Shown: in pieces, positions 12,897 through 21,384 of the stretch | Numbering within the stretch: position 1 is the first letter of the stretch | Layout: each line of letters starts with the position of its first letter | Virus record (IMG/VR): IMGVR_UViG_3300031758_000512 | Coordinates: 1-25,658 of that record | DNA: 25,658 nucleotides | Reading direction: 5' to 3' (one strand) | Source of the DNA: a virus | Notes under the pieces: model-generated | What the model was told of the DNA's origin: nothing | The model's database searches: none | What the model saw: the letters and a program-made list of their open reading frames with translations, nothing else | Position numbers and translations under genes: made by a program

Positions 12897-14908
12897 TGGA
12901 ATTTAACCAGTTTGACGAACCAACAGACAGCGACAAAGAGTTAGTAGCCTTTGTTGTAGACCATTGTGATCGTTGGAGAAACTACCGAGATACCAACTTT
13001 CTTGAAGATTGGCTTGAGTACGAAAGAATCTTCACTGGTGAGTGGGATGCTCAAGATAAAACCCGTGATTCCGAGCGTAGCCGTATTGTCACTCCCGCTA
13101 CCCAACAAGCTGTTGAAACCCGTCATGCTGAGATCATGGAGGCTATCTTTGGTCAAGGAGAGTTCTTTGACATACAAGATGACATTCGTGATGTAAATGG
13201 AAACCCATTGGATGTAGCCATGATTAAGGCTCAACTGATGGAAGACTTCAAGATTGACAAGATCAGAAAGTCTATCGACCAAATTGAGTTGATGGCAGAG
13301 ATTTACGGCACTGGTATTGGTGAGATTGTTGTCAAATCAGAGAAGGTTTATGTTCCAGCTACCAAAGCAATCCCTGGTCAAATGGGTCAAGCTGCTATTG
13401 GTGTAGAGGAAAAAGACCGAATTGGTGTCAAGATTGTTCCTGTTAACCCTAAGAACTTCTTGTTTGACCCTAATGGAACATCTATTGATGACTGTATGGG
13501 TGTTGCGATTGAGAAGTTTGTCTCTATCCACAAGATTGTTAAAGGTCAAGAGGATGGTATCTATCGTAAGGTAGAGATTGGTACTGATGCTGAAGACACA
13601 GACCTTGAACCAACCCAAGAACTGAGCCAATATCAAGACGATAAGGTGCGTTTGTTGACGTACTACGGCTTAGTACCACGTGAATACATTGAACAACTGG
13701 AAAACGAAGCAGAAGTTGAGGATTTATTCCCTGAAGACTCTATTCAGGACGATTACTCCGATCTGGTTGAGGCGATTATCGTGATTGCCAACGATAACGT
13801 GCTTCTCAAAGCAGAAAAGAACCCTTATATGATGAAAGATAGGCCAATTCTGGCTTATCAAGACGATACAGTTCCTAATCGTTTATTAGGTCGTGGTACT
13901 GTAGAGAAGGCTTACAACTCTCAAAAGGCTATTGATGCCCAAGTTCGTTCACACTTGGACTCTTTAGCTCTCACGACAAGCCCAATGATGGCTATGGATG
14001 CAACACGCCTCCCTCGTGGTGCTAAGTTTGAGGTCAAGCCAGGCAAGGCTATCCTGACAAACGGCAATCCAAATGAGATTCTGTTTCCCTTTAAGTTCGG
14101 TAATACAGATGGTTCTAACCTGACGACTGCCAAAGAGTTTGAGCGTATGCTGTTGCAGTCTACAGGTACTCTTGATTCACAGGGAATGGTGTCTTCTGTT
14201 GCGAGAGATGCTGGTCAAGGTGGTATTTCGATGGCTGTTGCCTCGATTATCAAGAAGTACAAGCGTACCTTGGTAAACTTCCAAGAAGACTTTATGATTC
14301 CGTTCATCATGAAGGCTGCTTATCGCTATATGCAGTTTGACCCTGAGCGTTATCCTACTGTTGACATGAAGTTCATCCCTACTGCGGCATTGGGCATCAT
14401 TGCTCGTGAGCATGAACAACAACAATTCATCTCTTTATTGCAGACACTTGGCCCAAATACACCTGTTTTGCCTGTTATTCTGAAGGGAATCATGGCTAAT
14501 TCATCTCTGTCTAACAGATATGAGTTGATTCAGATGTTGGATGAGATGAGCAAGGTTGATCCACAAGCACAACAGATGCAACAAGCACAGCAACAGTTGG
14601 CTATGCAAGCGGCACAGGCTCAGATTGCTGTACAGACGACTCAAGCAGAGCAGAATCGTGCTGAAGCGCAGAAGTTGATGACTGAGACGCAGTTAATGCC
14701 TCAAGAGATTCAGGCTAAAGTGTTGTCCAGTGCGACTAAGAACCTTCCTACGGGGAATGAACCCGCAGAGTTTGACAAACGGGTCAAGATTGCTGAATTG
14801 ATGCTCAAAGAGGCTGACATTAAGAACAAATCCAAGATTGTAGAGATGCAAATGTCGGATAAAATGGAAAAAGCCTTCCTAGACCGCATCACTTCGGAAC
14901 TGAAATAA
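12896..14908 (+). CDS. Portal protein (P22-like)
   Basis: This 670-aa protein forms the dodecameric portal ring at the capsid vertex. The early RSRIVTPATQQAVETRHAEI segment (about 61-80) and MEAIFGQGEFF are typical of portal proteins of podoviruses related to P22. A large mixed domain follows, and the last 150 residues are a Gln/Ala-rich helical coiled coil (QQMQQAQQQLAMQAAQAQI), as in portal barrels. I use the ATG at 12896, which overlaps the terminase stop (TGATG) behind a G-rich site. An in-frame ATG 11 codons upstream lies within the terminase gene. Confidence 0.85.
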   Translation: MEFNQFDEPTDSDKELVAFVVDHCDRWRNYRDTNFLEDWLEYERIFTGEWDAQDKTRDSERSRIVTPATQQAVETRHAEIMEAIFGQGEFFDIQDDIRDVNGNPLDVAMIKAQLMEDFKIDKIRKSIDQIELMAEIYGTGIGEIVVKSEKVYVPATKAIPGQMGQAAIGVEEKDRIGVKIVPVNPKNFLFDPNGTSIDDCMGVAIEKFVSIHKIVKGQEDGIYRKVEIGTDAEDTDLEPTQELSQYQDDKVRLLTYYGLVPREYIEQLENEAEVEDLFPEDSIQDDYSDLVEAIIVIANDNVLLKAEKNPYMMKDRPILAYQDDTVPNRLLGRGTVEKAYNSQKAIDAQVRSHLDSLALTTSPMMAMDATRLPRGAKFEVKPGKAILTNGNPNEILFPFKFGNTDGSNLTTAKEFERMLLQSTGTLDSQGMVSSVARDAGQGGISMAVASIIKKYKRTLVNFQEDFMIPFIMKAAYRYMQFDPERYPTVDMKFIPTAALGIIAREHEQQQFISLLQTLGPNTPVLPVILKGIMANSSLSNRYELIQMLDEMSKVDPQAQQMQQAQQQLAMQAAQAQIAVQTTQAEQNRAEAQKLMTETQLMPQEIQAKVLSSATKNLPTGNEPAEFDKRVKIAELMLKEADIKNKSKIVEMQMSDKMEKAFLDRITSELK

Positions 14909-17115
14909 TGGAACTTCTGAAAAACCTTGAGGGATTGTCTGCTGATGAGCAGATGACTGCCGTTGTTGAGCTTCAAAAAGCGGCTATGAAGCATCTTGAG
15001 GAGCAAAAGCAAGCCTCCATCGGTAAGAGTGCCGAGATGGTCATTCTTGGTTTAAAGAAGATTAAGTCTGACTTTGAAGCCAAGTTTGACTCTCTAAACT
15101 ACGATATTCAGACCAAAGTAGCCAACCTAAAAGATGGTGAACAAGGACTCCAAGGCCCTAAAGGTGAGCAAGGAGACCGAGGTTTAGACGGCTATCAAGG
15201 AAAAGATGGTCGTGATGGCAAAGATGGAAAAGACGGCTTAGATGGTGTTGATGGTGTTGGCGTAAGAGACGCTAAGATTGACTTTGATGGCTCTTTGGTG
15301 ATTAGCCTGACAGATGGTCGAGAGATTAACTGTGGTGAGGTTGTATCTGTTGATGTTGCCAAACAGATTCAGAAGGTTACGCACAACATCCAAACGGGTG
15401 CTGGTGGTGACTCACAGACTGTTTTAGACGCTATTGCTGCTATTCAAGCCACGATTGCCACTTATGGCACGATGGCTACACAGAATAAAACCTCTGTAGA
15501 CATTGAAGGCGGCACAATTGACAACACCACAATAGGAGCAACAACACCCTCTACAGGTGTGTTTACAACTCTTACTGCTACTGGACAGACTTCTTTAGGT
15601 GGTGTTGAGGGTAGTGAGTCATTACGTGTGCTTGTTCCAAGCAGCACTGGCACTTTTATTACAGCAAGTGGAGGCTCAACAGGAGCTGAATTTAGGGTTT
15701 CTGGTTATCAATCCAATAATTCATTGTCTTTCATTGCCCGTGGTGGTTCTGGTGCGCTTGGCTTTTCAACAAATAACTCTGTTTCTAACCAGCAATTCCG
15801 CATTACCAACACCTCCTCCGCAGTAAACTATGTTCAAGTAACTGGTGGCGCAACGACTAAAGGTGTTATTCAATCTGCTCAAGGTAGCGATTCAAATATC
15901 AGTTATGTAACCCAATCCAAAGGCACAGGAGCAATAGACCTAGCCGCAGGTAGTTCAGGGGTTAATATTTCTAATGGCGGTACTGTTACTGCTATTACGA
16001 GGACTGTAAACGGTACAGGGTATACATCTATTCCAGCCCTAGCTATTTCAGCACCGACAACGGCTGGTGGTGTTCAGGCTACAGCAACACCAACAATGCT
16101 TACCGTAGGTCAAACTGTTGTTTCTGGTGGTTCAGGATACACCGTAGGCGATTCTTTGACGATAGTAGGCGGTACATTTACTACGCCAGTAATTCTAACA
16201 GTTTCAACAGTGTCTGCAGGGGCTGTAACTGGAGTTACTGTGTTAAGTGGTGGTTTTGGTAATTATTCTATACTGCCATCAACCCCTGCATCGGTAACAG
16301 GCGGCACGGGTTCTGGTGCAACATTTAATCTTACATGGGCTTTAGCCCCAACATTCACCATCACCAACGCAGGTTCAGGCTATGTTGAACAACCAACAGT
16401 AACCTTTAGCGGTGGCGGTGGTTCTAGTGCGGCGGCTTATGCGACTGTTGGTGCTACGGCTACTATCAAAGGCTTGTACGGAGGCAACTCACAGATTCCA
16501 ATTCAGTTTGCAGGACCTGCGGGAAATATTCTTCAATTGATGGAGTCAGGGACAACATCTTCACCAACTGCACTTGTTATCAAAACAGGTGGTTCATCGG
16601 CACAGATGTATCCATCTTTGACAAACTCATCATTGTCGTTTTCAGCGAGTGGAACATCGCCAATTGATTTTTATACGGGCGTATTGAGTGCGCTACAAGC
16701 CCGAGTAGCCCACACAGCCTCTGCTGTTAACTATGTACAGGTTACAGGGGCGGCTACTGGTAACAGACCTGTTATTTCTTCTCAGGGTTCGGACACAAAC
16801 ATCGGTCTTAATCTTCAGACCAAAGGGACAGGTGCTTTTTTCTTTGCCACTGGAGGCTCTGGTTTAGCTCAGTTTGTTATTACAAACACGTCCTCGTCTG
16901 TTAATTACGTACAGGTTACTGGGGCCGTTACCACGGGATCACCAACAATTTCTGCGTTAGGTAACGACACCAACATCGACCTAACCCTGACACCCAAAGG
17001 CACAGGACTTGTTCGCTTTGGAACCCGTACAGCCTCCGCAGATGCGGCTATCACAGGTTACATTGAAGTGCGTGATAGTGGTGGCACAATTCGCAGACTT
17101 GCCATCATTGGCTAA
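14908..17115 (+). CDS. Collagen-like virion fibre or adhesin protein
   Basis: This 735-aa protein has three visible parts. Residues 1-75 are a coiled-coil-like stalk. Residues about 77-115 are Gly-x-y collagen repeats (GEQGLQGPKGEQGDRG and GKDGRDGKDGKDGLDG). The rest is beta-rich and repetitive: three copies of a roughly 50-residue unit with (S/T)AVNYVQVTG and SDTNIxL-x-TKGTG (starting near bases 15802, 16711 and 16879), interrupted between copies 1 and 2 by Gly-x-Gly-Tyr modules such as GSGYVEQPTVTFSGGGG. It resembles a trimeric surface fibre. The location between portal and scaffold is unusual for a tail fibre, so a head fibre is possible. The start overlaps the portal stop (TAATG). Confidence 0.75.
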   Translation: MELLKNLEGLSADEQMTAVVELQKAAMKHLEEQKQASIGKSAEMVILGLKKIKSDFEAKFDSLNYDIQTKVANLKDGEQGLQGPKGEQGDRGLDGYQGKDGRDGKDGKDGLDGVDGVGVRDAKIDFDGSLVISLTDGREINCGEVVSVDVAKQIQKVTHNIQTGAGGDSQTVLDAIAAIQATIATYGTMATQNKTSVDIEGGTIDNTTIGATTPSTGVFTTLTATGQTSLGGVEGSESLRVLVPSSTGTFITASGGSTGAEFRVSGYQSNNSLSFIARGGSGALGFSTNNSVSNQQFRITNTSSAVNYVQVTGGATTKGVIQSAQGSDSNISYVTQSKGTGAIDLAAGSSGVNISNGGTVTAITRTVNGTGYTSIPALAISAPTTAGGVQATATPTMLTVGQTVVSGGSGYTVGDSLTIVGGTFTTPVILTVSTVSAGAVTGVTVLSGGFGNYSILPSTPASVTGGTGSGATFNLTWALAPTFTITNAGSGYVEQPTVTFSGGGGSSAAAYATVGATATIKGLYGGNSQIPIQFAGPAGNILQLMESGTTSSPTALVIKTGGSSAQMYPSLTNSSLSFSASGTSPIDFYTGVLSALQARVAHTASAVNYVQVTGAATGNRPVISSQGSDTNIGLNLQTKGTGAFFFATGGSGLAQFVITNTSSSVNYVQVTGAVTTGSPTISALGNDTNIDLTLTPKGTGLVRFGTRTASADAAITGYIEVRDSGGTIRRLAIIG

Positions 17116-17133
17116 TTTTTAAAAGGAAAACAA

Positions 17134-17403
17134 ATGGCTTTAATCAAATCAGTCGATACAGACTTTGGCATCCCTGCCAGCTACTGGAATATTGGTGCTG
17201 TTCAAGAAGACTTCAAAGGAAAAGGCACAGAAGTAACTTTTTACGGATACGCTTCTAAAGAAGCCCGTGAAGCAGGAAAACAACCACTAAGCGCTGGCAA
17301 GGTACAGATTTCTGGTGACGAATATGTAGCAGGTGCAGACCGTGCGGCCCTTTATCAAATCATCAAGCAAAAGCCTGAGTTTGAAGGCGCTGAAGACGCA
17401 TGA
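17134..17403 (+). CDS. Phage structural-region hypothetical (89 aa)
   Basis: The start has AAAAGGAAAA just upstream. The protein begins MALIKSVDTDFGIPASYWNIG, continues with a beta-rich KGTEVTFYGYASKEAREAG stretch, and ends acidic. It resembles short proteins that follow fibre genes in podoviruses, but no function is known. The stop overlaps the next gene (ATGA). Confidence 0.6.
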   Translation: MALIKSVDTDFGIPASYWNIGAVQEDFKGKGTEVTFYGYASKEAREAGKQPLSAGKVQISGDEYVAGADRAALYQIIKQKPEFEGAEDA

Positions 17404-17627
17404 GTCCCGAACTTCAAAAGTACTATGAGGAGAGGTTCAACACAATGGGAACGCCTGGTTGGGCTGATCTCATGGAAGATGTTGACAAAATCATTGCTTC
17501 TTTGAATAATATTTCAATCATAGATAGTGAGAAAGACCTACAATTCAAAAAAGGTGAACTATCTATTCTTACTTGGCTGAGAAATCTTAAAGAGATCAGC
17601 GAGAGAGCGTATGAAGAAATTTTATGA
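17400..17627 (+). CDS. Small helical phage protein (75 aa)
   Basis: This acidic, largely helical protein contains ELQKYYEERFNTMGTPGWADLMEDV (about 4-28) and ends LTWLRNLKEISERAYEEIL. No motif gives a function. It is translationally coupled at both ends: its start overlaps the upstream stop, and the next gene starts 17 bases before its end. A head-associated accessory protein is plausible from position alone. Confidence 0.6.
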   Translation: MSPELQKYYEERFNTMGTPGWADLMEDVDKIIASLNNISIIDSEKDLQFKKGELSILTWLRNLKEISERAYEEIL

Positions 17628-17838
17628 TTACGTCTGTGAAAACGGACACAAAACAGAAAAGTTTGTTGTTTATGAGGCAACAGGCTTGAAGTGTGAGTGC
17701 GGAGCTAATGCTACCCGTTCTCTCTCTGCACCAGCGTTTCGACTAGAAGGTTGGTCTGGTTCTTTTCCTACTGCTTATAGCAAGTTTGGTAAGAGCCATA
17801 CTGACAAGTTGAAATCTGAGCAGAAACTCAACTCATAA
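17611..17838 (+). CDS. FmdB-like zinc-ribbon protein (75 aa)
   Basis: The protein starts MKKFYDYVCENGHKTEKFV with Cys9 and His13, followed by KCECGANATRSLSAP with a C-x-C pair (about 28-30), the layout of small FmdB-type putative regulatory zinc ribbons. Such proteins are frequent in phage structural regions, where their role is unknown; regulation is only the family label. The start is inside the previous gene, with GAGAG ahead. Confidence 0.65.
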   Translation: MKKFYDYVCENGHKTEKFVVYEATGLKCECGANATRSLSAPAFRLEGWSGSFPTAYSKFGKSHTDKLKSEQKLNS

Positions 17839-17895
17839 GCAATTATGCCGAGTTGAATCTCCTAGAACCCATTGCGGCAGGAAAAGGAAATAAGT

Positions 17896-18639
17896 ATGTT
17901 GATTGACAATGAAAAAGAAGAGTTTGGTGAGTTAGAGATCGAAGAGCAGAAGATTTCGCAAAAGGCTGAACTCCCTGAGAAATACAGGGATAAAAGTTTA
18001 GATGACATTGTGAAGATGCACCAAGAGGCTGAAAAGCTCATTGGTAAGCAAGCACAAGAAGTAGGCGAAGTCCGTAAGTTAGCCGATGAACTCATTAAGC
18101 AGAACCTTGGTTCTAGGCAACAGCAGACTAGACAGGAAGAGCCTGAAGTAGATTTCTTTGAGAATCCTCAGAAGGCAGTTCAAAGGACAGTTGACAGTCA
18201 CCCTGACATCATTGCGGCTAGACAAGCCACTTTAGAGATGAAAAGGGCGCAGATTCAGCAGAAGTTAGCTAGTGAGCATCCTGATTTTGGCGATATTGCT
18301 AAAAATGAGGACTTTACGAATTGGGTTAAATCTAGCCCAGTACGGATTGATTTGTTCAAGAAAGCTGATGCAGAATTCGACTATGATTCAGCCAATGAAC
18401 TGTTATCGACTTACAAGGAACTTCGCTCTGTCAAACAGAAGCAATCGAGTGATGCTGGAGAAGCCACTCGGAAGCAGAATTTGAAGGCAGCGGGGGTAGA
18501 TGTAGGTGGTTCTGGAGAGTCATCAAAGAGGGTCTATCGTAGGGCAGACCTTATTCGGCTGAAAATGCAAGACCCGTCCCGATACGAGGCGCTTTCTGAT
18601 GAAATCATGACTGCGTACGCTGAAGGTCGAGTCAAGTAA
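17896..18639 (+). CDS. Capsid scaffolding protein
   Basis: This 247-aa, highly charged, mostly helical protein lies immediately upstream of the major capsid gene, the standard position for the assembly scaffold. The sequence is Glu/Lys/Gln-rich (SLDDIVKMHQEAEKLIGKQAQEV; SRQQQTRQEEPEVDFFENP). The C-terminal part contains a basic KRVYRRADLIRLKMQDP segment, likely the coat-binding end. I chose the ATG at 17896 because AAGGAAA lies before it; an ATG eight codons upstream has no site. It guides prohead assembly and is then lost or digested. Confidence 0.75.
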   Translation: MLIDNEKEEFGELEIEEQKISQKAELPEKYRDKSLDDIVKMHQEAEKLIGKQAQEVGEVRKLADELIKQNLGSRQQQTRQEEPEVDFFENPQKAVQRTVDSHPDIIAARQATLEMKRAQIQQKLASEHPDFGDIAKNEDFTNWVKSSPVRIDLFKKADAEFDYDSANELLSTYKELRSVKQKQSSDAGEATRKQNLKAAGVDVGGSGESSKRVYRRADLIRLKMQDPSRYEALSDEIMTAYAEGRVK

Positions 18640-18663
18640 CCTTAACTTTTTGGAGATTTAACT

Positions 18664-19638
18664 ATGGCAAATACCGCCTTTTCCCCCACAAATAGTGTAA
18701 CCACTACATCCGCAGCTAACTTTATTCCAGAGATTTGGAGTGATGAAATTGTTGCCGCCTATAAGAAGAACCTCGTTTTGGCCAACTTGGTCAAGAAGAT
18801 GTCTTTCAAAGGCAAAAAGGGTGACACTGTCAACATACCTAGCCCTGCTCGTGGTTCTGCTTCCGCTAAAGCCGCTACAGATGCTGTGACTTTGATCGCT
18901 GAGAGCGACACAAACATTCAAGTCTTGATTAACAAGCACTATGAATACTCACGTTTGATCGAAGACATCGTTGAAGTTCAGGCTTTGACATCACTGCGTT
19001 CTTTCTACACAGAAGACGCTGGTTATGCCTTGGCTAAGCGTATCGACACAGACTTGGTTCAATTGGGTCGTGCTTTCAATGGCGCTACAGTTGGTACTGA
19101 TGACTACGCTACAAGCAATACAACCACTAAAGCCTACATCGGCTCTGATGGCACTACTGCTTACAACAGCACATCATCTAACGCTGCCGCTTTGACTGAT
19201 GCTGCTATTCGTCGCACTATTCAGCGTTTGGACGACAATGACATTCCTATGGATGGTCGTTTCTTCCTGATCCCACCCTCAAGCCGCAACACTTTGATGG
19301 GTTTGGCTCGTTACACTGAGCAAGCATTCGTTGGCAACGGCGATGCGATCCGCAATGGTGAAATCGGTCAACTGTACGGCATGGCTGTGTTCGCCACATC
19401 TAATGCTGACACTGGCGCTGGTTCTTCTGGCACAGACCGCATTTGCTTGATGGGTCACAAAGACTCTATGGTCTTGGTTGAGCAATTGGGCATCCGTTCA
19501 CAGACTCAGTACAAACAAGAGTACCTCGGTACATTGTTTACTGCTGATACCATTTATGGTGTGAAAGCTCTGCGTACAAACGCTACTAGCTCTGCCGCTA
19601 ATGCTTCTGGCGCTTTTGCGTTGGCAGTACCAGCCTAA
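18664..19638 (+). CDS. Major capsid protein
   Basis: This 324-aa coat protein is probably of HK97 fold: an N-terminal FIPEIWSDEIVAAYKKNLVLANLV segment (about 21-44), KGDTVNIPSPARG, then KHYEYSRLIEDIVEVQAL and the DTDLVQLGRAF spine helix. Codon use is strongly biased to frequent codons, consistent with very high expression. TGGAG lies seven to nine bases before the ATG. The scaffold gene precedes it and an intrinsic terminator follows 12 bases after the stop, so it closes a transcription unit as in many podoviruses. Confidence 0.85.
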   Translation: MANTAFSPTNSVTTTSAANFIPEIWSDEIVAAYKKNLVLANLVKKMSFKGKKGDTVNIPSPARGSASAKAATDAVTLIAESDTNIQVLINKHYEYSRLIEDIVEVQALTSLRSFYTEDAGYALAKRIDTDLVQLGRAFNGATVGTDDYATSNTTTKAYIGSDGTTAYNSTSSNAAALTDAAIRRTIQRLDDNDIPMDGRFFLIPPSSRNTLMGLARYTEQAFVGNGDAIRNGEIGQLYGMAVFATSNADTGAGSSGTDRICLMGHKDSMVLVEQLGIRSQTQYKQEYLGTLFTADTIYGVKALRTNATSSAANASGAFALAVPA

Positions 19639-19649
19639 TGTTGCCATTT

Positions 19650-19680
19650 CCCCTCGCCTTAACAGGTGGGGGGGTTTTTT
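19650..19680 (+). terminator. Intrinsic terminator after the major capsid gene
   Basis: Stem CCCCTCGCC (19650-19658), loop TTAACA, and GGTGGGGGG pair over 9 bp with two G-U pairs, followed by one G and six Ts. Confidence 0.85.
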
Positions 19681-19702
19681 CTTAATCTAGGAGGAATTTA
19701 TT

Positions 19703-20026
19703 ATGGCAACCGCATCCGCAGTAGTCTCACGCCGTGGTAACGATCAGTTCCGTGGAATCTTTAGCGACACTTGGGTAGTTCGTGCTACTCTTGACGCAGG
19801 TTCTTTGGTTGATGGTGCTGGCGAAACAGACGATATTACGATCCCTGGCGTAGCTTTGGGTGACATGGTCATTGGCGCATCTTTGGGTGTTGACTTGGTT
19901 GGCTTGACAGTAACAGGTTATGTTTCTGCCGCTAACACAGTTAAGTTCCGCATTCAGAATGAGTCTGGCTCAACTGCTGACTTGGCATCTTCGACACTTC
20001 GCATTGTTGTAGCACGCATGGTCTAA
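19703..20026 (+). CDS. Probable head decoration or accessory protein (107 aa)
   Basis: This 107-aa beta-rich protein starts MATASAVVSRRGNDQFRG and contains ITIPGVALGDMVIGASLGVDL and a final STLRIVVARMV strand, an outline common in virion surface proteins. A near-perfect AGGAGG lies upstream of the ATG, and codon use is biased like the capsid gene. It is framed by two intrinsic terminators, so its mRNA must come from read-through of the first. Decoration protein is an inference from position and expression signals. Confidence 0.65.
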   Translation: MATASAVVSRRGNDQFRGIFSDTWVVRATLDAGSLVDGAGETDDITIPGVALGDMVIGASLGVDLVGLTVTGYVSAANTVKFRIQNESGSTADLASSTLRIVVARMV

Positions 20027-20029
20027 TCC

Positions 20030-20053
20030 AAGGGGGCTAATAACCCCCTTTTT
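20030..20053 (+). terminator. Intrinsic terminator after the decoration gene
   Basis: AAGGGGG (20030-20036) pairs with CCCCCTT (20044-20050) across a 7-base loop, ending in a five-T run. Confidence 0.8.
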
Positions 20054-20065
20054 CACGGAGTTCTT

Positions 20066-20266
20066 ATGGCAACCTTTCGCTGTTTAGCAAGTGGACAGAC
20101 AGTCACATTTGTTCACCAACATGATATTGACTCAATGAAAGGTCATCAGGGCTATGTACGTATCGACCAAGAAGAAGTGGTCGAATCTACTGATAAACCT
20201 GTTGTTCTAGCCCCTCCTACCCCTATTAGGAAGGCTGGAAGACCTAAGAAAGTCGCAAATGTCTGA
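20066..20266 (+). CDS. Small phage hypothetical with basic tail (66 aa)
   Basis: The start follows CGGAG. The protein begins MATFRCLASGQTVTFVHQHD, with a central acidic stretch and a C-terminal IRKAGRPKKVANV that is AT-hook-like (GRPKK). It may bind DNA or simply be basic. It overlaps the next gene by 8 bases and follows a terminator. Function unknown. Confidence 0.6.
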   Translation: MATFRCLASGQTVTFVHQHDIDSMKGHQGYVRIDQEEVVESTDKPVVLAPPTPIRKAGRPKKVANV

Positions 20267-20462
20267 AATTGACCCAAGAGAGTTTGGCAAACTGGAAGCT
20301 CAAGTAGAAGCTCTCCAAGCAGAAGTTCATGGACTTCGCCAAGATATTAAACTTCTTTTAGAGATGGCAAACAAGTCCAAAGGTGGCTTTTTTGTCGGTA
20401 TGGCGATTGCCTCCGTTGTTGGTGGCATCATTTCTTTTATAGCAACTAAACTTGTAAGGTGA
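20259..20462 (+). CDS. Coiled-coil plus transmembrane protein, holin-like
   Basis: This 67-aa protein has a helical coiled coil (FGKLEAQVEALQAEVHGLRQDIKLLLEM, about 9-36) followed by one C-terminal membrane span (FFVGMAIASVVGGIISFIATKLV, about 44-66). This coil-then-TM layout is seen in XhlA-type and other phage holin-like or lysis accessory proteins. No endolysin is visible nearby, so the lysis role is a guess. It may equally be a membrane-anchoring virion assembly protein. It starts within the upstream gene. Confidence 0.6.
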   Translation: MSEIDPREFGKLEAQVEALQAEVHGLRQDIKLLLEMANKSKGGFFVGMAIASVVGGIISFIATKLVR

Positions 20463-20466
20463 GATC

Positions 20467-20616
20467 ATGTACGGAAAAACCAAAATGACTAGCTCTAAGA
20501 TGCCTAAAAAGGAAAAGAAGGTCATGCCTTTGACGATTATGGTTGCTGTTGGCAAGCCTATGCCTAAGCGTGGTGAGCGTACTGCCAAGAACATGGCAAA
20601 GAAAGCCAAGAAATGA
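20467..20616 (+). CDS. Tiny lysine/methionine-rich basic protein (49 aa)
   Basis: The ATG follows AAGGTGAG. The 49-residue product is very basic (MPKKEKKVMPLTIMVAVGKPMPKRG ... AKKAKK) and has no cysteines or membrane span. It begins a chain of ATGA-coupled genes. Basic composition suggests a DNA- or RNA-binding or virion-internal protein, unproven. Confidence 0.5.
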   Translation: MYGKTKMTSSKMPKKEKKVMPLTIMVAVGKPMPKRGERTAKNMAKKAKK

Positions 20617-20762
20617 AGACGAAGGCTGAGAAGAAAATCAGCAAGGTTATGCGAGAATTTAAAGCAGGAACGCTTCATTCTGGCAAAAAAGGCCCAGTAG
20701 TTAAGTCTAAAGACCAAGCTATTGCCATCGCTATTTCTGAATCTAAAAAGAAGAAGAAATGA
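20613..20762 (+). CDS. Tiny basic phage protein (DUF6496-like, 49 aa)
   Basis: The start overlaps the upstream stop (ATGA). The protein reads KKISKVMREFKAGTLHSGKKGPV, then KSKDQAIAIAISESKKKKK, a pattern I recognise as a common small phage/bacterial domain (DUF6496-like; name from memory). It is strongly positive and likely binds nucleic acid, but no role is known. It is coupled to the next gene by another ATGA. Confidence 0.6.
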   Translation: MKTKAEKKISKVMREFKAGTLHSGKKGPVVKSKDQAIAIAISESKKKKK

Positions 20763-21049
20763 AATCTCCAACTTGGCAAACAAAAGCAGGAAAAAACCCG
20801 AAAGGGGGCTTGAATGCCAAAGGAAGAGCATCGTATAATGCAGAAACAGGTGGCAATTTAAAACCACCAGTCAAGTCGGGAGACAACCCTCGCAGGGCAT
20901 CCTTTTTAGCACGAATGGGCAATATGCCTGGCGCTGAGATGAAAGATGGGAAGCCGACTCGACTCCTATTATCTCTTAGAGCTTGGGGCGCAACGTCCAA
21001 AGAAGATGCTAGAGCGAAAGCAAAAGCGATCTCTAAGAGGAATAAATGA
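20759..21049 (+). CDS. Basic phage hypothetical (DUF6321-like, 96 aa)
   Basis: This 96-aa basic protein has SPTWQTKAGKNPKGGLNAKGRASYN (about 3-27), then KSGDNPRRASFLARMGNMPG and LRAWGATSKEDARAKA. The layout matches short basic phage/marine bacterial proteins (DUF6321-like; name from memory). No enzyme motif is visible. It overlaps both neighbours by ATGA and is the third of three successive basic small genes between holin-like and neck genes. Confidence 0.6.
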   Translation: MKSPTWQTKAGKNPKGGLNAKGRASYNAETGGNLKPPVKSGDNPRRASFLARMGNMPGAEMKDGKPTRLLLSLRAWGATSKEDARAKAKAISKRNK

Positions 21050-21384
21050 GACCAATATCTGTCGGCAAGAACTTAACTGCTAATACGGCTACTACGCTGT
21101 ATACAGTGCCGACTGGCTATTACGCCAAATGTGTATTGCTTCACGCCTCAAACAATGGTTCATCCAACAAGCATATTAGCTTTACTTGGTATGACGCAAG
21201 TGCTGCTACAAGCATCTTGATTACCTTTGAATACACATTGACAGCAAAATCAACTTACGCTGAGATTGATGTTAATCAGTACATCCTTATGGAAGAGGGT
21301 GACTACATCTCAGCTCTCTCAGAAACTGGTTCTACTATTTCTGTGATTGCTACATTTGAACAAATAGGATTGACTAGATCATGA
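21046..21384 (+). CDS. Beta-rich virion protein (112 aa)
   Basis: This 112-aa protein is predicted to be almost all beta-strand (NTATTLYTVPTGYYAKCVLLHASN; ISFTWYDASAATSILITFEYTL; STISVIATFEQIGL), like a small jelly-roll virion subunit. It starts by ATGA overlap with the basic gene and ends by ATGA overlap with the neck gene, so it is probably made in similar amounts. A head or neck attachment role is inferred from position. Confidence 0.6.
   Translation: MRPISVGKNLTANTATTLYTVPTGYYAKCVLLHASNNGSSNKHISFTWYDASAATSILITFEYTLTAKSTYAEIDVNQYILMEEGDYISALSETGSTISVIATFEQIGLTRS

Noticed and set aside
20358-20867. 169-codon antisense frame, Phe/Leu-rich
   Set aside because: It is the complement of lysine-rich small genes and overlaps four well-supported coupled genes; the hydrophobicity is a codon-complement artefact.
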